From Coriobacteriaceae bacterium (lineage in GTDB: Bacteria; Actinomycetota; Coriobacteriia; Coriobacteriales; Coriobacteriaceae), in contig JAUNDT010000001.1 of assembly GCA_030525945.1 (NCBI GenBank), positions 280,117 to 344,116 on the forward strand: a stretch of 64,000 nucleotides of DNA, in the 5' to 3' direction. The notes under the pieces were generated by a model. The model did not search any database and was not told where the DNA came from. It saw only the letters and a list, made by a program, of their open reading frames with translations. Numbering within the stretch: the first letter of the stretch is position 1; each line of letters begins with the position of its first letter. Both the position numbers and the translations under genes were made by a program. Of this stretch, positions 57,523 to 64,000 are shown one piece after another.

Positions 57523-57921
57523 ATGGCCATGCAGCTGCGCGTCGTGTCGCCCGAGGAATGCGTCTACGAGGGCCAGGTCGCCTACGTGGCCGTGCCCTCC
57601 ACGGCCGGCGAGTTCGGCATCTTGCCGCACCATGCCAGCGAGATCTGCACGATCGAGAGCGGCCGCATTCGCGTTTCGGAGCAGCAGATGGGCGTGACCG
57701 ACCGCGTCTTTGCCGTTGAGGACGGGTATGTCCAGGTGGCGAATGACGAGGTCATCGTGCTGGCGACGCGCGCCATGGACACGGCTAAAGTGGATGTGGA
57801 GGAAACGACCGCGCGTCTGTCCGACCTTGAATCTCAGATGGGGAAAATGTCGGAAAACGATGCTCGCCGCGCCTACCTCTATAATGAAATCGCATGGTGC
57901 AAGCTGCTGCTTGCGCAGTAG
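57523..57921 (+). CDS. atpC: F-type ATP synthase subunit epsilon
   Basis: The 132-residue subunit has the N-terminal beta sandwich (QLRVVSPEECVYEGQVAYVA, GEFGILPHHA) and the C-terminal helical hairpin that regulates hydrolysis. It begins 3 bp after atpD and ends the operon 39 bp before a terminator. Confidence 0.95.
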   Translation: MAMQLRVVSPEECVYEGQVAYVAVPSTAGEFGILPHHASEICTIESGRIRVSEQQMGVTDRVFAVEDGYVQVANDEVIVLATRAMDTAKVDVEETTARLSDLESQMGKMSENDARRAYLYNEIAWCKLLLAQ

Positions 57922-57960
57922 GCGATTGCGGGTAGCCGCAAAAGCCCCAAGCGAATGACA

Positions 57961-57992
57961 TCATGCCCGGGTCGCCCCGGGCATGATTTTTT
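57961..57992 (+). terminator. Terminator of the atp operon
   Basis: A perfect 11-bp stem (57961-57971 with 57976-57986, TCGC loop) is followed by six T. It lies 14 bp before the murA start codon, so it may also attenuate murA. Confidence 0.92.
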
Positions 57993-58005
57993 GAAAGGGA
58001 CACGT

Positions 58006-59289
58006 TTGGACATCATCCGCGTTGAGGGAGGCCACGCCATCGAGGGCCGTGTGTGCGTTTCAGGCGCGAAGAACTCCGCGCTCAAGCTCATGGCGGCTAC
58101 GCTGCTGGCTCCCGGCACCACAACTCTTCAGAACGTGCCGAACATCTCCGACGTCCATGTAATGGGCAAGGTACTCAAGCGTATGGGTGCTGTGATCGAG
58201 GTTGTCGATGAGCACACGCTGACCATCGACACGTCCGGCGTCGACTCTTGGGAGGCTCCGTACGAGCTCGTCGCCAAGATGCGCGCCTCAACGGCCGTTA
58301 TGGGCCCGTTGCTCGGCCGCTTTGGATGCGCCAAGATCGCCATGCCTGGCGGGTGCAACTTGGGCGCTCGCAAGATCGACATGCATATTCTCGGTCTCGA
58401 GGCGCTCGGCGTTGAGTTCGATACGGATCACGGCTACATCCATGCAAAGGCCCCTCATGGGCTCACTGGCACGTCGGTCACGCTTGAGTTCGCCAGCGTT
58501 GGCGCCACGGAGAACCTCATCATGGCCGCCGTTAAGGCAAAGGGCGCCACGGTGATCGACAACGCCGCCCGCGAGCCCGAGATTGTGGACCTCGCCAACA
58601 TGCTCAACGAGATGGGCGCGAAGATCTTCGGCGCCGGCACGCCCGTTGTGACCATCGAGGGTGTCGAGGAGCTCAAGCCGGTTACCCATCGCGCGGTGGG
58701 GGACCGTATCGAGGCCGGTACGTTCATCGTTGCTGCCGCGCTTGCGGCCGGTCCCGCCGGCGTTGAGGTTGTTGGCTTCAACCCCATTCACCTCGGTATG
58801 GTTATCAAGAAGTTCGAGGCTATGGGCATCCGCGTCGAGCGCATCGAAAACGGTGTTCGCGTCTTCAAGTGCGAGCGCTTTGAGCCCGTCGACATCCAGA
58901 CCCTGCCGTTCCCGGGATTCCCCACCGATATGCAGGCGCAGATGATGACGCTTTCCGCGCTCGCGGACGGCAACTCCATCATCACTGAGAATATTTTCGA
59001 GAACCGTTTCATGTTCGCTTCCGAGCTTGTGCGCATGGGCGCGGACATTCGCGTTGAGGGCCATCATGCCATGGTTCACGGCGTGTCCGGTTTTTCCGGC
59101 GCGCAGGTGACGTCTCCCGACCTGCGCGGCGGTGCGGCTCTCGCCGTTGCCGGCCTGGTTGCCGAGGGTTACACCGAGGTGTCCGCCATTTACCATATCG
59201 ACCGAGGATACGAGCGCTTTGTTGAAAAGCTGAGCTCCCTGGGCGCCGTTGTCGAGCGCGTAGCGGTCGCCGATCCCACCGACGATTAA
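58006..59289 (+). CDS. murA: UDP-N-acetylglucosamine 1-carboxyvinyltransferase
   Basis: The 427-residue first committed enzyme of peptidoglycan synthesis. The sequence MDIIRVEGGHAIEGRVCVSG and AKNSALKLMAATLLAPG are typical. The active-site Cys117 lies in AMPGGCNLGARKID, so the fosfomycin-sensitive Cys form is present. The start is TTG 58006 with AAAGGGA upstream; an in-frame ATG at 57955 lies before the terminator and would add an unrelated N-terminus. With LCP next, this is a cell-wall pair. Confidence 0.94.
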   Translation: MDIIRVEGGHAIEGRVCVSGAKNSALKLMAATLLAPGTTTLQNVPNISDVHVMGKVLKRMGAVIEVVDEHTLTIDTSGVDSWEAPYELVAKMRASTAVMGPLLGRFGCAKIAMPGGCNLGARKIDMHILGLEALGVEFDTDHGYIHAKAPHGLTGTSVTLEFASVGATENLIMAAVKAKGATVIDNAAREPEIVDLANMLNEMGAKIFGAGTPVVTIEGVEELKPVTHRAVGDRIEAGTFIVAAALAAGPAGVEVVGFNPIHLGMVIKKFEAMGIRVERIENGVRVFKCERFEPVDIQTLPFPGFPTDMQAQMMTLSALADGNSIITENIFENRFMFASELVRMGADIRVEGHHAMVHGVSGFSGAQVTSPDLRGGAALAVAGLVAEGYTEVSAIYHIDRGYERFVEKLSSLGAVVERVAVADPTDD

Positions 59290-59301
59290 CGTAAGGTTTC
59301 T

Positions 59302-60453
59302 ATGAGCATCCGTAAAAAACCCGTCCAGCAAGGACGCCGACCCTCCACGGGGGCAAGCAGCAGGCTGTATAGCCGCGAGAATGTGACCAGGTATTCCGAG
59401 CGCGCGCGTCAGCGCCGCAGGTCCCGCATGATCAAGCGGGGCGTTCTCGGTGGTGTTCTCGCCGCGCTTCTGGTGGGAGCCGTGGGAGTTGGCGCATGGT
59501 TCATGCGCGTTGCAGGCAACCTGGGCGGTAACGGCGCGCTCAACTTCCAGCTGGGCATCCTGAACGACTCGGATGTTGCACGCGAGCCGTTCTACATGCT
59601 TCTGCTTGGCACCGACGGTCGTCCGGGTGAGGATGTGTACCGTTCCGACTCCATTATCCTGGCGCGCATCGATCCTACTGAGAAAAAGGCCGCTCTCATT
59701 TCGGTGCCGCGCGACACCATGGTCGTTTACAACGGCGAGACCATGAAGATCAACGCCACGCATGCGGCGGGCGGCCCTGAGGGCGTTGTTCAGGCAGTGA
59801 ACGACCTGTGCTTCAACGGCGAGCAGAAGATCTCTCACTATGCGGAGATTAACTTCGAGGGCATGCAGCAGCTTATCGATGCGGTTGGCGGCATTGATAT
59901 CAACGCCACGGAAGGCGTCGATGACCCCGAGCATCTTGAAATCAAGATCGAGCCTGGCTTCCAGCACATGGACGGCGCGACCGCCCTCACGTATGCTCGC
60001 TGCCGCTACACCTACGCAGATGGCGACTACACCCGTATGCGTCACCAAAGGCAGGTACTGGGCGCTCTGGCGGGAAAGATCCTGAACGATCTTGACCCCA
60101 GCAAGATTATGGGAACCATCGAATCGATGTCCCAGGTTGTCATGACGACCCTGTCGGTGCCCGATATCGTGGCGGTTGCCAACGCCATGCGTGGCATGGA
60201 CGTCGAGAACGATATGTACGTGGCGAACATCCCCTCCTATGCGGATGACACGACCTACGTGAACGGCGTGAGCTACGTCTTCGTATACGAGGACCAGCTC
60301 GCCGAGATGATGACTGCGATCGACGCTGGTGAGAATCCTAACGGGCCGCAGACGTCCGGCACCGATGAGACCGGCGACTCCACGCTGGGAGACATCTCCG
60401 GTGCGACCGACGAGGACTCCGCCGAAGACGGTTCGACCGCGGCTTCGGAGTAG
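59302..60453 (+). CDS. LytR-CpsA-Psr family glycopolymer transferase
   Basis: The 383-residue membrane-anchored enzyme has a basic N-terminus (RARQRRRSRMIKRG), one membrane helix at about 48-72 and the LCP domain (about 95-300). LLLGTDGRPGE, YRSDSIILARID, VPRDTMV, TYARCRYTYADGDYTRMRHQ hold the lipid pyrophosphate and metal-binding Arg/Asp residues. LCP proteins move teichoic-acid-like or capsular polymers onto peptidoglycan. The tail is acidic and Thr/Ser-rich. It lies 12 bp after murA. Confidence 0.93.
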   Translation: MSIRKKPVQQGRRPSTGASSRLYSRENVTRYSERARQRRRSRMIKRGVLGGVLAALLVGAVGVGAWFMRVAGNLGGNGALNFQLGILNDSDVAREPFYMLLLGTDGRPGEDVYRSDSIILARIDPTEKKAALISVPRDTMVVYNGETMKINATHAAGGPEGVVQAVNDLCFNGEQKISHYAEINFEGMQQLIDAVGGIDINATEGVDDPEHLEIKIEPGFQHMDGATALTYARCRYTYADGDYTRMRHQRQVLGALAGKILNDLDPSKIMGTIESMSQVVMTTLSVPDIVAVANAMRGMDVENDMYVANIPSYADDTTYVNGVSYVFVYEDQLAEMMTAIDAGENPNGPQTSGTDETGDSTLGDISGATDEDSAEDGSTAASE

Positions 60454-60468
60454 CATCTTTGACTCAGA

Positions 60469-60500
60469 GGCACCCCTGGCATACGCTGGGGGTGCTTTTG
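60469..60500 (+). terminator. Terminator after the murA-LCP pair
   Basis: A 12-bp stem with three G-U pairs (60469-60480 with 60485-60496, ATAC loop) is followed by TTTTGTAT. Confidence 0.8.
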
Positions 60501-60531
60501 TATATTCGCATCCAATGAGTTGGGAGTATCT

Positions 60532-61761
60532 ATGTCCGACGTTCTTGAGCGGTTCCTGCGCTACGTGCAGGTTGATACGCAGTCTGCCGATGAGCATTGC
60601 GACCAGGTTCCGTCTACGGCAATTCAGTTCGATTTGGCGAACATGCTCGCCGATGAGCTCCGCGGTCTCGGCGCTCGCGATGTCGCGGTGAGCGAGCACG
60701 CTTACGTAACGGCATGGGTGCCCGCCTCAGAAGGCGCCGAAGATCACCCTCGTCTCGGCCTGATCGCGCACCTTGATACCACCGAGCAGGCGCCTGGTTT
60801 TGGTGTGAAGCCCCATGTGCTTTCGTACGCGGGCGGCGAGCTCGTGTGCGGCGTCGTGGATGGCAAGCCGGTCTCCATCAGCCCCGAGCGTATTCCCGCT
60901 CTGAACGATTTGGTTGGCGAGGACCTTGTCTGCACCGATGGCACAACACTGCTCGGCGCCGACGACAAAGCGGGCGTCGCGGAGATCATGGCCCTGGTTG
61001 CGCTCCTGGCGGAACACCCCGAGCTCCCGCACCCTGAGCTCGGCATCTGCTTTTGCCCCGACGAGGAGATCGGTCATGGCGCCGAGCTTCTCGATATCGA
61101 CTCCTTTGGCTGTACGTACGCGTACACGGTGGATGGCGGCCCGGTGGGTGAGCTCGAGTGGGAGTGCTTCAACGCCGCCGAGGCGGTCGTGAGCTTCCAG
61201 GGCTTTTCCATCCACCCCGGCGATGCCAAGGGAAAGATGGTGAACGCTGGCGAACTCTTCCATCGTTTCCATAGCCTGCTGCCCGCCACGCAGCGCCCTG
61301 AGTACACGGAGGGCTACGAGGGCTTCTACTACCTGGAGGGTGTGAGCGCAACGGTTGAGCACGCGACGGCCCGCTACATCATCCGCGACCACGATGCGCA
61401 GAAGTTCCAGGCAAAGATCGACCACCTGCTCTCCGCAGCGGCGTTTGTGAACGAGGAGCAGGGCTCCGAGCGCGTTCAGGTGGAAATCAAACAGCAGTAC
61501 CGCAATATGGCGGAGATCGTTGCGGAGTACCCCGAGCTCATCGCCGAGGCAACCGCAGCGTTTGAGAGCGCGGGCGTGGTGGCGAACGTCATTCCCATCC
61601 GCGGAGGTACCGACGGCGCGCAGCTGTCTTTCCGTGGCCTTCCGTGCCCCAATCTTTCGACCGGCGCCTACTGCTGCCACGGCGTGAACGAGTTCATCCC
61701 CGTTTCCTCGCTCGAAAAGATGGTCGAGGTCCTCACCGCGCTCGTCTCTCGTTTTGCCTAA
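60532..61761 (+). CDS. pepT: Peptidase T (tripeptidase, M20B)
   Basis: The 409-residue cytoplasmic zinc aminotripeptidase has metal site residues in LIAHLDTTEQ (His, Asp), GTTLLGADDKAG, CPDEEIGHGA (catalytic and metal Glu), YTVDGGPVGE and the C-terminal CCHGVNEF. ATG 60532 follows GGGAG; the TTG four codons earlier has none. Length matches PepT (about 408). Confidence 0.95.
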   Translation: MSDVLERFLRYVQVDTQSADEHCDQVPSTAIQFDLANMLADELRGLGARDVAVSEHAYVTAWVPASEGAEDHPRLGLIAHLDTTEQAPGFGVKPHVLSYAGGELVCGVVDGKPVSISPERIPALNDLVGEDLVCTDGTTLLGADDKAGVAEIMALVALLAEHPELPHPELGICFCPDEEIGHGAELLDIDSFGCTYAYTVDGGPVGELEWECFNAAEAVVSFQGFSIHPGDAKGKMVNAGELFHRFHSLLPATQRPEYTEGYEGFYYLEGVSATVEHATARYIIRDHDAQKFQAKIDHLLSAAAFVNEEQGSERVQVEIKQQYRNMAEIVAEYPELIAEATAAFESAGVVANVIPIRGGTDGAQLSFRGLPCPNLSTGAYCCHGVNEFIPVSSLEKMVEVLTALVSRFA

Positions 61762-61831
61762 AGGCGTATGGCACCCGCTTCTCAATAGGGTAGAATTCGT
61801 TGCTAAAAGTTAGAGATGGGAAACGCTTGCG

Positions 61832-62263
61832 ATGGACATTACAACGAGTGCCTGCACAGACGAAATGCACCTCACCAAGGCGAACGAAGACTACCTGGAG
61901 TGCATCGTCCGCATTGAGGACGAGGGCGAATTCGACGAGGGCCGCGGTGTGCGCTCCGTCGATATCGCCCAGCGCCTCAATGTGTCGAAGGCGTCTGTCA
62001 ACAAGGCCATAACGGCTCTTAAGGCGCAGGGTCTCGTTGAGCAGGCGCACTACGGCAAGGTGATCCTGACGCCGTGCGGCCGGTCGGTGGGGGCGGCTGT
62101 TTGGCGTCGCCATCGCATGCTGCGCGCGTTCCTCACGGACGAGCTCGGTGTTGAGTTCGAGCGCGCCGACGCCGAGGCCTGCCTTATGGAGCACGCGCTA
62201 TCGGAGGACACGATGAATCGGTGGCTCTCTCACCTTGAGCAAGATGGCATCAATATAGACTAG
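61832..62263 (+). CDS. DtxR/MntR-family metal-responsive repressor
   Basis: The 143-residue protein is MntR-sized, without the DtxR SH3 domain. The winged helix is at about 15-80 (VDIAQRLNVSKASVNKAITA) and the dimer/metal domain at 90-143. Aligning by eye, the ligands are Asp20 and Glu23 (as Asp8 and Glu11 of MntR), His94 in RRHRML, Cys117 where MntR has Glu99, and Glu120-His121. The Cys-x2-Glu-His pattern is DtxR-like. The metal may thus be Fe, Mn or another ion. The ribosome site is weak (GGGAA). No metal transporter is adjacent. A hairpin follows. Confidence 0.88.
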   Translation: MDITTSACTDEMHLTKANEDYLECIVRIEDEGEFDEGRGVRSVDIAQRLNVSKASVNKAITALKAQGLVEQAHYGKVILTPCGRSVGAAVWRRHRMLRAFLTDELGVEFERADAEACLMEHALSEDTMNRWLSHLEQDGINID

Positions 62264-62285
62264 GGCCTAGCCTGGCAAGCATGCT

Positions 62286-62325
62286 GCGGCCCCTCGCCCG
62301 ATCGTACTGTCGGGCGAGGGGCCGC
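62286..62325 (+). terminator. Terminator after the metal regulator
   Basis: A perfect 16-bp GC-rich stem (62286-62301 with 62310-62325, 8-nt loop) is followed by TTCTCAT. The stem is strong, but the T tract is poor. Confidence 0.75.
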
Positions 62326-62462
62326 TTCTCATACAAGGCCTACCTTTTGGCAGAATCTTACAGTTTCCTTAGATACCAAAGCCCCTGCTTGTGAATGAGC
62401 GCTCTCGGGTATATCCATGATGCCGATAGTTAGTTTCTTCAAGGCGAGGAGTGCATGCGCGC

Positions 62463-63860
62463 ATGAGCGCGATGATTCATTTTGGTGCCGATGGCTGGCG
62501 AGCCCGCCTCGACGGCGATTTTACGGACGACAACGTAGTGCGTGTGGCGGATGCCGTGGCACGGTACTGGTCGCTGCGTGCTCCCGGCGCGCTTGTGTAC
62601 GTTGGGTATGACGCAAGGCCCGGGGCGGAGCGTTTCGCCTGCCTGGCGGGTCGAGTGCTCGCGGGCCATGGGCTGGTCGTCAAGGTGAGCGCCGGCTACG
62701 TTCCCACCCCGGCTCTGTCATGGACTGTTGCCCACGATGCCCGCGCGGTGGGTGGCCTGATGATCACCGGGTCTCATAATCCCAATGACTACCAGGGAAT
62801 CAAAGTCCGCTTCTCAGATGGCGGCGTTGGGACAGCCTCGCAGTACGACGAGCTCGACCAGTTGATAACCCCCGATCCGAGCGAGGTTCGAGGGCCTATC
62901 CAGCGGACCGATTTCCTCACCCGCTACTTTGACCATCTCTATACAATGGTGGACGCCGAGGCGATCGCCCGTGCGCACCTTAAGATCGTGTACGACCCGC
63001 TGTACGGATCGGCGAGTGGATACTTTGCCGACCTGCTGCGCAGTATGGGCGTGGAGGCTGTCGAGATTCACGGCTCGCAGGATGAGGATACGGATGGGAC
63101 GCATCCAGAGCCCATAGAACCGTGGGTGGACGACTGCGAACAGGAAGTGGTAGCGTGCGGCGCGCATGCCGGCCTCGTCAACGATGGGGATGGCGACCGT
63201 GTAGGTGCCGTTGACGAGCGCGGGCGATTTGTGGGTTCGCAAAAGGTCATCGCAATCGTTCTCGGGCATCTCTGCCTGAATCATGGGATGAAGGGGCGCG
63301 CCGTGCTCAACATCTCATCTTCGACGCTCACGCGCCGTGTTGCCAAGGCACTCGGCTGCAAGTTGTCGATCAAGCCCGTCGGCTTTCAACATATATATAA
63401 GGAGATGCTCAAGAAAGACGTCTTGCTTGGAGGCGGCGAGGCAGGAGGCATTGGCGTTGCCTGCCATATGCCCGAGCGAGACGGCCTGCTCACCAACTTA
63501 TTGCTGTGCGAAGCGATGGCGATGACTGGAAAGACGCTTGGGGAGCTCGTGGATCTGTTGGAGGAGAAATACGGTCGGTATTACTACGCTCGACGTGACG
63601 TTCGGCTCGATCCGGAGGTCATCGAGTCTTTGAGGACCATGTTGCCGGGCCTCAACCCTCCAACTGTTTCGGGGCACGTTCCCTTGTCGGTAAGCCACCT
63701 GGACGGACTACGATTGGAGTTTGGCGACGAGTCCTGGCTGCTGCTGCGTCCATCCGGGACGGAGCCGGTGGTGCGCATATATGCGGAAGCCCCGAGTATC
63801 GAGTTGCGCGATGAATTGCTGGACGCCGGGTCAGACATAGCGAAAGGTTCCTTTTACTAA
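62463..63860 (+). CDS. Alpha-D-phosphohexomutase (phosphomannomutase/phosphoglucomutase type)
   Basis: The 465-residue enzyme moves phosphate between C1 and C6 of a hexose phosphate. The phosphoserine loop is ITGSHNPNDYQGIK, the metal loop is NDGDGDRVGAVDE, the sugar-specificity loop is GGGEAGGIGV, and the phosphate-binding loop is LRPSGTEPVVRIYAE. The GEAGG loop (rather than GEMSGH or GEQSGH) leaves the exact sugar open. The start is taken as ATG 62463, 11 nt after AGGAG; GTG 62451 after AAGG is an alternative. No sugar-nucleotide gene is adjacent inside the window. Confidence 0.9.
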   Translation: MSAMIHFGADGWRARLDGDFTDDNVVRVADAVARYWSLRAPGALVYVGYDARPGAERFACLAGRVLAGHGLVVKVSAGYVPTPALSWTVAHDARAVGGLMITGSHNPNDYQGIKVRFSDGGVGTASQYDELDQLITPDPSEVRGPIQRTDFLTRYFDHLYTMVDAEAIARAHLKIVYDPLYGSASGYFADLLRSMGVEAVEIHGSQDEDTDGTHPEPIEPWVDDCEQEVVACGAHAGLVNDGDGDRVGAVDERGRFVGSQKVIAIVLGHLCLNHGMKGRAVLNISSSTLTRRVAKALGCKLSIKPVGFQHIYKEMLKKDVLLGGGEAGGIGVACHMPERDGLLTNLLLCEAMAMTGKTLGELVDLLEEKYGRYYYARRDVRLDPEVIESLRTMLPGLNPPTVSGHVPLSVSHLDGLRLEFGDESWLLLRPSGTEPVVRIYAEAPSIELRDELLDAGSDIAKGSFY

Positions 63861-64000
63861 AGGCATCGTTCGGTAAGTGGTCGAAGATAGCCGGTAAGCG
63901 TTATGAGGACCACTAGATATAGTGAATTCTGCTTACGGGAGACGTCCAATTATGTAGGAATCGTGAACTTGGAATCCCCGCCCCCGGGGCGCTGCCGCTC
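63861..64000 (+). other. Terminal non-coding stretch
   Basis: The last 140 bp hold no convincing start, ribosome site or hairpin. The final 20 bp are GC-rich (CCCCGCCCCCGGGGCG) and may begin a structure cut by the window edge. Confidence 0.4.

Overview
The window is about 60 percent GC and carries the chromosomal replication origin of an actinobacterium. The best fit is the class Coriobacteriia (Collinsella, Olsenella and relatives). I infer this from the combination of parAB with canonical parS sites, dnaA-dnaN-recF-dciA-gyrB-gyrA order, tandem WYL regulators, a Tat-linked tungsten oxidoreductase with a multihaem cytochrome c, and many acidic insertions. No rRNA is present, so genus is not decided. 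I see no insertion sequences, prophage or CRISPR array.

Left arm (1-15.8 kb, mostly minus strand): a small membrane protein; a very large membrane protein with a degenerate M28 peptidase fold; a plus-strand pair of WYL regulators resembling PafBC; a DinG-type helicase fused to a DnaQ-type exonuclease, overlapping ddl; rlmN; then the classical origin-flanking set rpmH-rnpA-yidD-yidC-jag-rsmG-parA-parB with three parS sites. Transcription runs away from about 15.8 kb.

Origin (15.8-19.4 kb): two clusters of DnaA-box-like motifs flank a two-gene unit made of an uncharacterised GHKL ATPase-winged helix protein and dnaA. The dnaA-dnaN gap also has an AT-rich tract suited to unwinding. dnaN, recF, a TTG-started dciA (DUF721), gyrB and gyrA follow on the plus strand.

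Right arm (27-64 kb, almost all plus strand): a GH3 beta-glucosidase, a DUF151 nuclease, tRNA-Ile and tRNA-Ala, typA, and two genes I cannot name. Next comes a redox locus: a NifU/IscU-like scaffold with an extra cysteine cluster, a Tat-exported four-cluster ferredoxin, an aldehyde:ferredoxin oxidoreductase-family enzyme and a membrane-anchored pentahaem cytochrome c. It is followed by a TSCPD protein, a Tat lipoprotein and an OmpR-type two-component system. After this are purC, an M29 aminopeptidase, tRNA-Lys, and a prmC-tsaC-(glpK)-rpiB-upp cluster leading into a complete F-type ATP synthase operon (atpI-like, B, E, F, H, A, G, D, C), then murA, an LCP glycopolymer transferase, peptidase T, an MntR/DtxR-type regulator and a phosphohexomutase.

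The most unusual items are the GHKL-wHTH gene directly upstream of dnaA, the probably extracytoplasmic aldehyde-oxidoreductase/pentahaem electron-transfer unit, and the giant pseudo-M28 protein. Starts were chosen by ribosome-binding site and family alignment. Functions come from motif recognition by eye; no database search was run.
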